In this document: positions 29,752 through 40,299 of the stretch, piece after piece
Layout of the letters: each line of letters begins with the position of its first letter
Numbering within the stretch: the stretch's first letter is position 1
Assembly: GCA_002706885.1 (NCBI GenBank)
Contig: PAKY01000053.1
Span: forward strand, 1-45,329
Length of the DNA: 45,329 bases
Source of the DNA: Phycisphaerae bacterium
GTDB taxonomy: Bacteria; Planctomycetota; Phycisphaerae; Phycisphaerales; UBA1924
Direction: 5' to 3'
Program-made: the position numbers and the translations under genes
The notes under the pieces: generated by a model
What the model saw: only the letters and a program-made list of their open reading frames with translations
What the model was told of the DNA's origin: nothing
Database searches by the model: none

Positions 29752-32183
29752 ACGTCCCCGCGTCGACATACCGACTCCAGCTCCACGCCGAATTCACGTT
29801 CGACGACGCGGCCGCGATCGCTCCCTACCTCGTGGACCTCGGCGTCACGTGCCTCTACGTCTCGCCCATCCTCCAGAGCGCGACCGGCAGCACGCACGGC
29901 TACGACGTCACCGACCCCACCCGCATCGACGCGGACCGCGGCGGCGCCGATGGCTTCGACCGCCTGTGCGAGCGCTGCCGCGAACTCGGGCTCGGCATCG
30001 TCATCGACATCGTTCCGAACCACATGGACGTCGCGTCGGGCGAGAACCCTTGGTGGCAGGACGTCCTGACCCACGGTAGCGAGAGCGAGTGGGCCAAGGC
30101 CTTCGATATCGACTGGGACGCCCCGGGCGCCGAGGGCCGCATCATCGTCCCGACGCTCGGAGGCGACCCCGCGGACGAGATCGCCTCGGGAGCTCTCCGC
30201 TTCGAAGAGGACGACGAGGGCGAGGTCGTTGTCCGCTACCACGACAAGTCCTTCCCGGTGAGCCCCGATACCGAGGTCGACGTCGAGAACGCGACCAACG
30301 CCGAAATCGCCGCCGCCCTCGATGAGCAGCCGTACGAACTCGCCGAGTGGCGCGAAGGCGGCCGCCGCATCAACTATCGCCGCTTCTTCGACATCGATTC
30401 GCTCGCCTCCATCCGCGTCGAAGACCCCGACGTCTTCGACGCCACGCACGCCCTGATCATCGAACTGACCAAGCGTCCCGAGGTCATCGGCCTCCGCGTC
30501 GACCACCCCGACGGCCTCCGCGATCCTGCCGCCTACTTCGAACGCCTCGCCGAAGCCACCGACGTCTGGATCGTCGCCGAAAAGATCCTCGAAGCCGACG
30601 AAACGCTTCCCGCCGGGTGGTCCGTCGCCGGCACGACCGGCTACGACTTCCTCAACGACGCCCTCGCGGTACAGATCGCGCCCGCCGCGGAGTCGACGCT
30701 CACCGCCCTGTACGAAGCGTTCGTCGGCGAACAGCCGAACTTCTCCAGCATCGTCCGCGACGCGAAGCGTCGTGCGGGACGCAAACTCCTCCCGGCCGGG
30801 CTCGCCCGCCTGGCACGCGTCGCCTCGAAAGCGCTCGCGCACGCTGGCGAAGAACCCGCGGACGCGAAGACGCTCGAGACGACGCTCCTCGCGATGGCGG
30901 TAGGGCTAGATGTCTACAGGACCTACTTCCCGACCGGCGCCGACGGCGACGCCGAACGCCTCCGCGCCGCCGCGGACGTGAGCGCGGCCGACAACGCCGA
31001 CCCCTCCCTCGCCTCACGCCTCGCGGATCTGATGGCCACCTCGAAACACGGTGAACCATCCGGAGAACTCGCCGCCCGCTTCCAGCAGTTCACCGCTCCC
31101 CTCACCGCCAAGGGCGTCGAGGACACCGCGTTCTACCGCTACAACCGTTTCGTCGCCCTCAACGAAGTCGGCGGCGATCCCTCACGGTTCTCACTCTCGG
31201 CAAACGACTACCACGAACGCACGGAACGCCGCAGCCGAGACTGGCCCGCCGCCATGCTTACCACCGCCACGCACGACACCAAGCGAAGCGAAGACGTCCG
31301 CGCCAGACTCTCAGTGCTCTCGGAACGCCCGGGGGAGTGGGAAGCACGGGTCACGGCCTGGCGCAACGACATCACACGCCTCGGCGGCGACGGCCTCGAT
31401 CCGAACGACATCTATCTGCTGCTGCAAACCCTCGTCGGCGCATGGCCAATCACCGCGGATCGTGTCGAAGCGTTCATGATCAAGGCCGCTCGAGAGGCCA
31501 AGCGTCGAACCTCGTGGCGAGAGTCAGACGAGTCCTACGAGAAGCAACTGACCGCCCTGTCGTCCGCCCTCATCAACGACCACGCCGTCAGCCGCAGCGT
31601 GGGATCGTTCGTCGATGACATCCGATCCGCCGGTCGTGTCAAGAGCCTCACCCAGATCGCTCTGAAACTCGCGGGCCCGGGCGTGCCCGACACCTACCAG
31701 GGATGCGAACTCTGGGACCTCAGCCTCGTCGACCCCGACAACCGCCGCGCGGTCGATTTCGACGAGCGCCGCCACCTGCTCGCGTCGCTCGAAGCCATGT
31801 CGCCCGCAAGGCTCTGGGCAACCATCGACGACGCCAACGACCCGGGCGTCACCAAGCTCTGGCTGACGCGAACACTCCTCCGCGTCCGCCGCTCGCAACC
31901 CGAGGTCCTCGGCGGCTCGTCGCCGTACACACCGCTTGTTGTGACCGGTCCGGACGCCGGGGGCGTCATCGCATTCGCCCGAGGCGCCAACGCGGAGATC
32001 GTCGTCGTCGCCCCGCTCCGGTCCTCGCCCGCGCCGACCGACGCGACAATCGAACTGCCAACCGACGGCGCATGGACGAATCTCTGCGACGGAGCCCGAA
32101 TTGACGGCGGAGAAAGACCGATCGGCGCGTTCAGATCCGTTGCGCCACTGGCCATCTTGGCGAGAGAGGGAGCCGACGCATGA
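29748..32183 (+). CDS. treY: Malto-oligosyltrehalose synthase (TreY, GH13_26)
   Basis: 811 residues from the ATG at 29748, which overlaps the glgX stop; the frame to the left is open but only shadows glgX. It begins with the family signature (MNVPASTYRLQLHAEFTFDDA) and VSPILQSATGSTHGYDVTDP. Catalytic residues are Asp252 (GLRVDHPDGL), Glu278 (WIVAEKIL) and Asp510 (TATHDTKRSEDVR), and the TreY-specific PLTAKGVEDTAFYRYNRFVALNEVGG and PGVPDTYQGCE are present. It converts the reducing-end alpha-1,4 bond of malto-oligosaccharides to an alpha,alpha-1,1 bond, leaving a terminal trehalosyl unit that TreZ releases. About 811 residues is normal. The gene overlaps treZ by four bases. Confidence 0.97.
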   Translation: MNVPASTYRLQLHAEFTFDDAAAIAPYLVDLGVTCLYVSPILQSATGSTHGYDVTDPTRIDADRGGADGFDRLCERCRELGLGIVIDIVPNHMDVASGENPWWQDVLTHGSESEWAKAFDIDWDAPGAEGRIIVPTLGGDPADEIASGALRFEEDDEGEVVVRYHDKSFPVSPDTEVDVENATNAEIAAALDEQPYELAEWREGGRRINYRRFFDIDSLASIRVEDPDVFDATHALIIELTKRPEVIGLRVDHPDGLRDPAAYFERLAEATDVWIVAEKILEADETLPAGWSVAGTTGYDFLNDALAVQIAPAAESTLTALYEAFVGEQPNFSSIVRDAKRRAGRKLLPAGLARLARVASKALAHAGEEPADAKTLETTLLAMAVGLDVYRTYFPTGADGDAERLRAAADVSAADNADPSLASRLADLMATSKHGEPSGELAARFQQFTAPLTAKGVEDTAFYRYNRFVALNEVGGDPSRFSLSANDYHERTERRSRDWPAAMLTTATHDTKRSEDVRARLSVLSERPGEWEARVTAWRNDITRLGGDGLDPNDIYLLLQTLVGAWPITADRVEAFMIKAAREAKRRTSWRESDESYEKQLTALSSALINDHAVSRSVGSFVDDIRSAGRVKSLTQIALKLAGPGVPDTYQGCELWDLSLVDPDNRRAVDFDERRHLLASLEAMSPARLWATIDDANDPGVTKLWLTRTLLRVRRSQPEVLGGSSPYTPLVVTGPDAGGVIAFARGANAEIVVVAPLRSSPAPTDATIELPTDGAWTNLCDGARIDGGERPIGAFRSVAPLAILAREGADA

Positions 32184-33928
32184 AGTTCGAGGTCTGGGGC
32201 CCGACGCCCGATCGCGTGGAACTGCTCTTCCGCGGTGAGCGGCTCGAGATGCGACGAGACGACCGCGGGTGGTGGCGCCGTGACGTCTCCGACGCAGAGC
32301 CCGCCGAGCGTTACGCCTTCTCCCTCGATGGCGGCCCGCCCAGACCGGATCCGCGCTCGAACGACCAGCCCGACGGCGTCCACGAATCGTCACGCATCGT
32401 CGATCATGACGCTTTCGCTTGGAAGCACCCGACCTTCCGCGCCCCGTCCCTCGCCTCCGGCGCGGTCTACGAACTCCACATCGGCACGTTCACGCCCGAG
32501 GGCACGTTCGACGCGGCCATCGATAAGCTCGACCACCTCGTTGACCTCGGCGTCACGCACGTCGAGATCATGCCGATCAACGCATTCGAAGGCGAACGTG
32601 GCTGGGGTTACGACGGCGTTTGCTGGTACGCGCCGCACCGCGCCTATACCGGAGCCGACGGCCCCGACGCCGTCAAGCGATTCGTCGACGCCTGCCACGC
32701 CCGCGACCTCGCCGTCATCCTCGATGTCGTCTACAACCACCTGGGGCCCAGCGGCAACTACCTCCGCGAGTGGGGGCCGTACTTCAGCGACGCCTACGCC
32801 ACGCCCTGGGGCGACGCCATGAACCTCGACGGCCCCGGCAGCGACGAGACGCGGTCGTACATGATCGACAACGCTCTCATGTGGCTCCGCGACTACCGCT
32901 TCGACGGCCTCCGCCTCGACGCCGTCCACGCCTTCCACGACCGATCGTCCGTCCACATCCTCGAGTCGCTCAACGCCGCGGTGCGAGAGCTCGAACGCTC
33001 ACAAGGCCGACCGCTCACACTCATCGCCGAGAGCGATCTGAACGACCCGCGACTCGTCCGCTCCATCGAGGCCGCGGGATACGGCCTCGACGCCCAATGG
33101 AGCGACGACTTCCACCACGCCCTCCACGCCCTGCTCACAGGCGAACGGTCGGGCTACTACGTCGACGACGGCTCCGTCGAACGCCTCGGCGATGCCTGGC
33201 GCCACGGCTTCACCTTCCGCGGCGGCTACTCGGCCTTCCGGGGCCGAAGCCATGGCCGATCCGCCGACGGCATCCCGCCGACCCGTCTCCTCGGCTACGC
33301 CCAGGACCACGACCAGATCGGCAACCGCGCGACCGGCGACCGTCTGACCCACCTCGTCGAATCGCGACAACTCGAAGTCGCCGCCGCCCTCGTGCTTCTC
33401 GCGCCCTTCGTCCCCATGCTCTTTCAAGGCGAGGAGTGGGGCAGCAACGGCGTCTTTCAGTACTTCACCGACCACCAAGACCCCGCCCTCGCCGAAGCCG
33501 TCCGCCAAGGCCGCCGCCGCGAGTTCGCCGACGCGGTCGGAAGCGCCGACGAAGTTCCCGACCCGCAGGACCGCGCGACCTTCGAGCGGAGCAAACTCGA
33601 CTGGTCCGAACGCGACGCCAGTGTTCACGCAGCCTTGCTCGAGTGGCACAAGAAACTCATCGGCTTCCGCCGCCGACATCTTGCGCACCTGAGCGATCCC
33701 TTGGGCGCGATCGACGTCGCGTGGTCGGAGTCGCCCGCGTGGATCCGTTCCCGGCGCGGGGACGTGGTTCTCGCGTTCTCACTCGGCGCCCAACCAACAA
33801 CGATCCCGCTTCGAGGCGACGGTGACGCTGCCTACGACATCATTCTCTCTAACGATCGCGAAGCCAAAGTCCCCGACGAGAGCTTGAGACTTCGCGGCTG
33901 GAGCGTCGCCGCTCTCGTGACCTCCTGA
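32180..33928 (+). CDS. treZ: Malto-oligosyltrehalose trehalohydrolase (TreZ, GH13_10)
   Basis: 582 residues. An N-terminal beta domain (about 1-85, MKFEVWGPTPDRVELLF) precedes the barrel, with Asp247 (nucleophile, GLRLDAVHAF), Glu284 (LIAESDLNDPRLV) and Asp378 (AQDHDQIGNR). The TreZ-specific HIGTFTPEGTFDAAI, GERGWGYDGVCWYAPHRAYTG and PMLFQGEEWGSN are present. It splits the alpha-1,4 bond next to the trehalosyl end and frees trehalose, shortening the oligosaccharide by two glucose units. It completes the trehalose-from-glucan branch and ends the seven-gene unit. A weak hairpin (33933-33942 with 33963-33970) without a T-run follows. Confidence 0.96.
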   Translation: MKFEVWGPTPDRVELLFRGERLEMRRDDRGWWRRDVSDAEPAERYAFSLDGGPPRPDPRSNDQPDGVHESSRIVDHDAFAWKHPTFRAPSLASGAVYELHIGTFTPEGTFDAAIDKLDHLVDLGVTHVEIMPINAFEGERGWGYDGVCWYAPHRAYTGADGPDAVKRFVDACHARDLAVILDVVYNHLGPSGNYLREWGPYFSDAYATPWGDAMNLDGPGSDETRSYMIDNALMWLRDYRFDGLRLDAVHAFHDRSSVHILESLNAAVRELERSQGRPLTLIAESDLNDPRLVRSIEAAGYGLDAQWSDDFHHALHALLTGERSGYYVDDGSVERLGDAWRHGFTFRGGYSAFRGRSHGRSADGIPPTRLLGYAQDHDQIGNRATGDRLTHLVESRQLEVAAALVLLAPFVPMLFQGEEWGSNGVFQYFTDHQDPALAEAVRQGRRREFADAVGSADEVPDPQDRATFERSKLDWSERDASVHAALLEWHKKLIGFRRRHLAHLSDPLGAIDVAWSESPAWIRSRRGDVVLAFSLGAQPTTIPLRGDGDAAYDIILSNDREAKVPDESLRLRGWSVAALVTS

Positions 33929-34034
33929 TCTGGGCCCGCTGAGGAAGCGGAATACGGCGCCGTCAGGGCCATCATGAACTGCGATTCACAGTCGCGTCAG
34001 CCGTCCTTTAGCTTCATCGTGTGTTGTTGAGACT

Positions 34035-34047
34035 CATTCAAAGAATG
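34035..34047. promoter_or_regulatory. Small perfect palindrome upstream of the catalase gene
   Basis: CATTC-AAA-GAATG is a perfect 5+3+5 palindrome located 53 bases before the catalase start, in the 171-base gap after treZ. Its position suits an operator near the promoter, but it does not match the OxyR or PerR consensus sites, and a palindrome this short can arise by chance. Confidence 0.25.
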
Positions 34048-34099
34048 GGGCGGCGTTGGTCACGACCAGCGCTGAAGACACGAAGAAGGGGAACGACCG

Positions 34100-36298
<2,199 letters not shown>

Positions 36299-36302
36299 GC
36301 CG

Positions 36303-38108
36303 TCAGTCACCGCCGTCCGAACCGGACCGCGGGGCGATCGAGATCACGACATCGCTCCGCGGTCCGACACCGGCCTCGTTGAACGCCTCGATCGCGAACG
36401 CATGGTCGCGTTCTGCGTGCAAAGCTCGGTAAACGACATCCGTCCCATCGAGCACCGTGCACGCGTTGTAAAGCGTCTCCGCGTCCGGTCCCGCGTAGAT
36501 CGTGTATCCCGTCGCCCCGGGCGTCTCCTTCCACAGGATCCACGCGTTCCGTGGCTCGCTCGCTCCGCGACGAACCTCCAGCATCTCGACCGTCCCGGGG
36601 GCGTCGCCGTCCGACAAGCCGAAAACGCGTAGCCCGCTCAACGCAAACGTGCCGGACGGAACCTCAACGTTCTCGATCTTCACGTACCGCGTTCGCAATG
36701 GCTCCGAGAGCTCGAAGTAACCGTGCGGCGTGTCCTCTGTGCTCCGGCTCTCGTCGATGACGATCGACCACGCCGAACCGTCCGCGCTGTGAAGAACGCG
36801 ATACCCCGTCGCGACACCGTCCACACGCCCCATCAGTGTCGCGTCGTGATCCGCGTGATTCACCTGCAGCCCGCGGACCGTCACGACCTCGCCGAGATCA
36901 ACCTCGAACCACTCGCCCGCGTCGCCCGACACAGCGCTCCAGTAGGTTCGGATGTCCTCGTCCACAGCCGCGTTCGGCTCGTGCCCACCGACCCACGAGC
37001 TCGCCCGCGCCGGCTTGCCCCGGCTCAGCAGCATCCACCCGGTGAACGTGCTGTGCGCCCCGCTCGCCACGTCCTCCCACCGACCGTCCGGCGCGTAGTG
37101 CGGATAGTCGCCGTACGCGGTGTTGCAGAACAGCACGCCCCGATCGTCGACCCCAGCGGGCCAGAGCCCGAGGCGGCGCTCGAAGTTGTCCTTCGATGAG
37201 ATCGCGATCGTCCCCGTGTGCCACCAGTTGCCGTGACGATCGACGAACGTCGCCCCGTGACCCGCGCCCCGCGCGAACCCCCCCGGCTTGTACGCGAACG
37301 GGTTGTGCCGCTGATATTCGAACGGACCGAGCGGGCTGTCTCCGACATACACGCCGTCCGCGTACCCGCTGAACTCGGTGCCCGGCGCCGCATACTGCAG
37401 GTAGTACCGCCCTTGCGCCTTGTTCATCCACGGCCCCTCGACGAACGGGGCCAACCCCGTGTTGTCGTTCGCTTCGCCGAACCGCTCCCACCCGTGCAAC
37501 TCGTCGTTCAACGCAACGACAACCCGTTCGTCGCCGATCCGCTCAAACGTCTGATCGTCGACCTCCACGCCAAAGAGCGGCTTCGTATTGCTCGACCCGT
37601 GGTAGAGGTAGACCCGCCCGTCATCGTCTTGAAAAAACGAAGGATCCCACGCCCCGGGGTCGAGCTCGTTCGCCGCGACCTCCCATTCGTTCGCGTCCGG
37701 ATCAACGCTCCGCCAGATCGGAAAGTCGCCCGGATACCGAGAGCCGTAGACGTGCAACGCGCCGTCCTGCACCCACACCGCCGGCGCGTTCAAATCGTCG
37801 CCCTCGCCGCTGGGCGGCAGGAACGACCGCGAAATGAACCGCCACCCGAGCAGGTCATCCGATCGCCAGTACCCCTTCTGATTCGTCGAGAACAGGTAGT
37901 ACGCACCGTCGTAGAGAGCCATCGCAGGGTCGGCCGTCGCGCGATGCTTCCCCCGATCGACAGCCCAGTCAAAAGGCGCGTACGCGTACGCGAGATCCAT
38001 CGGGTTGCAATAGGTGGTCGGCTTGGGCGATCGCAAGTCCTGCGCCGCGACTCCACCGACCGGGATCACGCCCGCGACGACCACAAGCACACAGAGTGTT
38101 CGAGACAT
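36303..38108 (-). CDS. Secreted GH43-like glycoside hydrolase with discoidin and FN3-like domains
   Basis: 601 residues with a signal peptide (cleavage near VAAQD). A five-bladed beta-propeller (about 30-345) shows the GH43 pattern: Asp60 (base, RATADPAMALYDGAYYLF), Asp155 (pKa modulator, AWDPSFFQDDDG) and Glu224 (acid, APFVEGPWMNK). A discoidin/F5-8C domain (about 355-495, RGKPARASSWVGGHEPNAAVDEDIRTYWSA up to YVKIENVEV) probably binds carbohydrate, and an FN3-like domain (about 505-592) ends the protein. It should act outside the cell on a plant or algal polysaccharide such as an arabinan or xylan; the exact bond is not readable here. It converges on katE with only four bases between the stops. 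Confidence 0.88.
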   Translation of the reverse strand: MSRTLCVLVVVAGVIPVGGVAAQDLRSPKPTTYCNPMDLAYAYAPFDWAVDRGKHRATADPAMALYDGAYYLFSTNQKGYWRSDDLLGWRFISRSFLPPSGEGDDLNAPAVWVQDGALHVYGSRYPGDFPIWRSVDPDANEWEVAANELDPGAWDPSFFQDDDGRVYLYHGSSNTKPLFGVEVDDQTFERIGDERVVVALNDELHGWERFGEANDNTGLAPFVEGPWMNKAQGRYYLQYAAPGTEFSGYADGVYVGDSPLGPFEYQRHNPFAYKPGGFARGAGHGATFVDRHGNWWHTGTIAISSKDNFERRLGLWPAGVDDRGVLFCNTAYGDYPHYAPDGRWEDVASGAHSTFTGWMLLSRGKPARASSWVGGHEPNAAVDEDIRTYWSAVSGDAGEWFEVDLGEVVTVRGLQVNHADHDATLMGRVDGVATGYRVLHSADGSAWSIVIDESRSTEDTPHGYFELSEPLRTRYVKIENVEVPSGTFALSGLRVFGLSDGDAPGTVEMLEVRRGASEPRNAWILWKETPGATGYTIYAGPDAETLYNACTVLDGTDVVYRALHAERDHAFAIEAFNEAGVGPRSDVVISIAPRSGSDGGD

Positions 38109-38180
38109 CCGAGCAGGCTACCGCCAGTTCGGCCGTTTCCGCTAATCTGGCCGGAAAGAGCCGAATCGGAGACCGTCCGC

Positions 38181-38852
38181 GTGAGTCAGCCAGACCTCCC
38201 CGAAACCACCGTCCAGAACGAGATGCCCCCCAGCGTCGTCGTCTTCAACCATCCCCTCATCCGCTCGAAGCTCACCACGCTCCGCAGCACCGAAACCCGC
38301 CACCGCGCCTTCCGCGCCATCCTCGCCCAGATCGCTGGCCTCATGGTCTACGAGGTCACCCGCACTTTCGCCACGCGCGAGATCGACATCCAGACCCCCC
38401 TCGAGCCCATGAAGGGCGAGGAGCTCGGTGAGAAGATCACCGTCGTCCCCGTCCTCCGCGCAGGCCTCGGCATGACCAACGGCATCCTCGACCTCATGCC
38501 CGAAGCCCGCATCGGCCACCTCGGCCTCGCTCGCGACGAGGACACCCTCGAGCCCGTCGTCTACCTCCGCAAACTCCCCCTCGATATCGCGGACGGCCCC
38601 GTCATCCTCGTCGACCCCATGCTCGCCACGGGCGGATCCGCCGTCGCCGCCGCCAAGATCCTCAGGGAGACCGGCGCCACCGACCTCCGCATGATCTGCC
38701 TCGTCGCCGCCCCCGAAGGCATCCGCCGCCTCCAGGCAGCCGACCCCGATCTCACCATCTACACCGCCGCCCTCGACCGCGAGCTCGACGAAAAGGGCTA
38801 CATCCGCCCCGGCCTCGGCGACGCGGGCGACCGCCTCTACGGCACGAACTGA
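38181..38852 (+). CDS. upp: Uracil phosphoribosyltransferase (Upp)
   Basis: Makes UMP from uracil and PRPP in pyrimidine salvage. From the GTG at 38181 (CGGAG nine bases upstream) the protein has 223 residues; an ATG at 38223 (MPPSVVVFNHPLI) would give 209, close to the 208 of E. coli, so the start is uncertain. The fold signatures are present: NHPLIRSKLTTLR, VPVLRAGLGMTNGILDLMP, and the PRPP loop in VILVDPMLATGGSAVAA, and the uracil-binding end YIRPGLGDAGDRLYGT. The long frame to the left (from 37218) is a shadow of the GH43 gene. A cytosine deaminase gene follows 29 bases later, so the pair probably forms one transcript that takes cytosine to UMP. Confidence 0.96.
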   Translation: MSQPDLPETTVQNEMPPSVVVFNHPLIRSKLTTLRSTETRHRAFRAILAQIAGLMVYEVTRTFATREIDIQTPLEPMKGEELGEKITVVPVLRAGLGMTNGILDLMPEARIGHLGLARDEDTLEPVVYLRKLPLDIADGPVILVDPMLATGGSAVAAAKILRETGATDLRMICLVAAPEGIRRLQAADPDLTIYTAALDRELDEKGYIRPGLGDAGDRLYGTN

Positions 38853-38881
38853 CCACCACCGACCGCCGAAGGGAAGAACGC

Positions 38882-39334
38882 ATGGCCGAACGACCGGGCG
38901 ACCGACTCCTCCTCGACGCCGCCATCGAACAAGCTCGCAAGTCGCTCGCCGAAGGCGGCATCCCCATCGGCGCCGCCCTCGGCACGCCCGACGGCAAGGT
39001 CGTCGCCGCAGGCCACAACCTCCGCGTCCAGCAGGGTGATCCGACCGCGCACGCCGAGACCGCCTGCATCCGCGCCGCAGGCCGCCGCCGCGACTACCCC
39101 GATCTCGTCATGGCCACCACCCTCAGCCCCTGCGCCATGTGCTCAGGAACCGCCGTCCTCTACCGCATCGGCCGCGTTGTCATCGGCGAGAACGAAACCT
39201 TCCAGGGCCGCGAGGACTGGCTCACCGCCGAGGGCATCGAAACGGTCGTCATGAACGACGACACCTGCAAACAACTCATGCGCGACTTCATAGCCGCCCA
39301 CCCCGGCCTCTGGAACGAAGACATCGGCGTCTAA
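38882..39334 (+). CDS. Cytosine deaminase, yeast FCY1-like (zinc cytidine-deaminase fold)
   Basis: 150 residues. Zinc ligands and catalytic Glu are His57 and Glu59 (TAHAETACI), Cys84 and Cys87 (LSPCAMCSGT). Outside these motifs the chain follows yeast cytosine deaminase along its length: EGGIPIGAAL, AAGHNLRVQQGDPT, TLSPCAMCSG, GRVVIGENETFQG, EGIETVVMNDDTCKQLMRDF and the ending WNEDIGV match yeast counterparts (EGGVPIG, GRGHNMRFQKGSAT, WFEDIGE) from memory. Yeast has HGE where this has HAE. This points to free-base cytosine deamination to uracil rather than guanine or tRNA adenosine deamination. It lies directly after upp with its own ribosome-binding site (GAAGGGAAGAACGC), which fits a cytosine-to-UMP route. 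The C-terminal tail over the active site is retained. Confidence 0.88.
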   Translation: MAERPGDRLLLDAAIEQARKSLAEGGIPIGAALGTPDGKVVAAGHNLRVQQGDPTAHAETACIRAAGRRRDYPDLVMATTLSPCAMCSGTAVLYRIGRVVIGENETFQGREDWLTAEGIETVVMNDDTCKQLMRDFIAAHPGLWNEDIGV

Positions 39335-39338
39335 TCAC

Positions 39339-39408
39339 CGAGTGTCGAGTGTCGAGTGTCGAGTGTCGAGTGTCGAGTGTCGAGTGCCGAGTGCCGAGTG
39401 CCGAGTGC
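39339..39408. repeat. Heptamer tandem repeat, 10 units in two blocks
   Basis: Six copies of CGAGTGT are followed directly by four copies of CGAGTGC (70 bp in all), a third-block transition of a single base. It sits exactly between the stop of the deaminase gene (39334) and the stop of the converging transglutaminase gene (39415). Units are 7 bp with no spacers, so it is a minisatellite and not a CRISPR array. The two blocks suggest expansion of two variants by slippage. Confidence 0.95.
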
Positions 39409-39414
39409 CGTCCC

Positions 39415-40299
39415 CTATACCCCCTCCAACGGCTCCACATCCACCGTCACCCGCAGCGTGCTCGCCCCACCCCCGAGGAACACCCCACGCACCGGCGCCA
39501 CGTCCGCGTAGTCCCGCCCCGCCGCGAGCGTGATGTGATCCGTCCCACACAGACAGTCGTTCGTCGGGTCGAAGTCCACCCAACCCCGCCCCGCCCCGCA
39601 GTACACCGCGTACCACGCGTGCGACTGGTCCGCGCCAACGAGCCGCGGCTGACCCTCGGGCGGGATCGTCCGCAGGTATCCCGAGACGTATCGCACGGGA
39701 ACCCCAAGCGCCCGCATTCCCGCGATCCCAACGTGCGCGAAGTCCTGGCACACGCCCGACCGCAGCCGCAGCGCCTCGCCGCTGTCCGTGTGCACCTGCG
39801 TCGCCCCCGGCTGATATTTGAACGACGAGTGAATCTGCGAGGTCAGCGCCATGGCCGCCTCGAAGATGGGCCGCCCCGCCGTAAAGCTCTCCGCCGCGAA
39901 CGCTCGGGCCTCGTCAGACCGCTTCGCGAACTCCGAGTCGTGCACGAATGGCGAAGCAGCGAGCCACCCCGCGTCGCCCTGATCCCGCACGCCCGAGACC
40001 ACGTCCTCCCACGAGACGTCATCGCCCTCCGTCGGCGCCGCGTCGACGACGACCTCCGACGACGCGTCGATCACCAGCTTCGTGTGTGCCCGCTCGATCG
40101 AGAACACGTGCAACACGTTCCCGAACGCGTCCTGACGCTCGCCCGATGCCGTCGGCGTCGGGTCGATCGTGAGCGTGTAGCTCTCGACCCGCTGGCGATG
40201 ATCGCTCGTCGGCGCCACGCACAGCATGTTGTGACACACCGACACGGGCTCCGTGTAGGCGTACTCGGTGATGTGGCGAACGCGATAGCGAACGCTCAC
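39415..40299 (-). CDS. Transglutaminase-like family protein (bacterial transglutaminase N + TGc)
   Basis: 294 residues from a GTG at 40299, overlapping the upstream stop by three bases (GTGA). The N-terminal beta domain (about 1-85, SVRYRVRHITEYAYTEPVSVCHNML, RQDAFGNVLHVFSIERAH) is the Bact_transglu_N type. The transglutaminase core has Cys184 (SGVCQDFAH), His227 (SHAWYAVY) and Asp244 (DFDPTND), the full papain-like triad. It could form or break amide/isopeptide bonds or act as a cysteine protease on a peptide. No signal peptide is seen, so it is cytoplasmic. It is the third gene in a unit with the ATP-grasp/alpha-E and DUF2126 proteins, a linkage known from many bacteria. Activity on any substrate is unproven. 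Confidence 0.92.
   Translation of the reverse strand: MSVRYRVRHITEYAYTEPVSVCHNMLCVAPTSDHRQRVESYTLTIDPTPTASGERQDAFGNVLHVFSIERAHTKLVIDASSEVVVDAAPTEGDDVSWEDVVSGVRDQGDAGWLAASPFVHDSEFAKRSDEARAFAAESFTAGRPIFEAAMALTSQIHSSFKYQPGATQVHTDSGEALRLRSGVCQDFAHVGIAGMRALGVPVRYVSGYLRTIPPEGQPRLVGADQSHAWYAVYCGAGRGWVDFDPTNDCLCGTDHITLAAGRDYADVAPVRGVFLGGGASTLRVTVDVEPLEGV

Noticed and set aside
27178-29769. Minus-strand open frame of 863 codons opposite glgX
   Set aside because: Val/Asp/Glu/Ala-rich antisense frame without recognisable domains; glgX on the other strand is unambiguous.
37218-38180. N-terminal extension of the uracil phosphoribosyltransferase
   Set aside because: The open frame is antisense to the GH43-like gene; the Upp fold begins only after 38181 and the protein is already full length.
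39339-39408. CRISPR array
   Set aside because: Units are 7 bp and contiguous with no spacers, and no cas genes are present.
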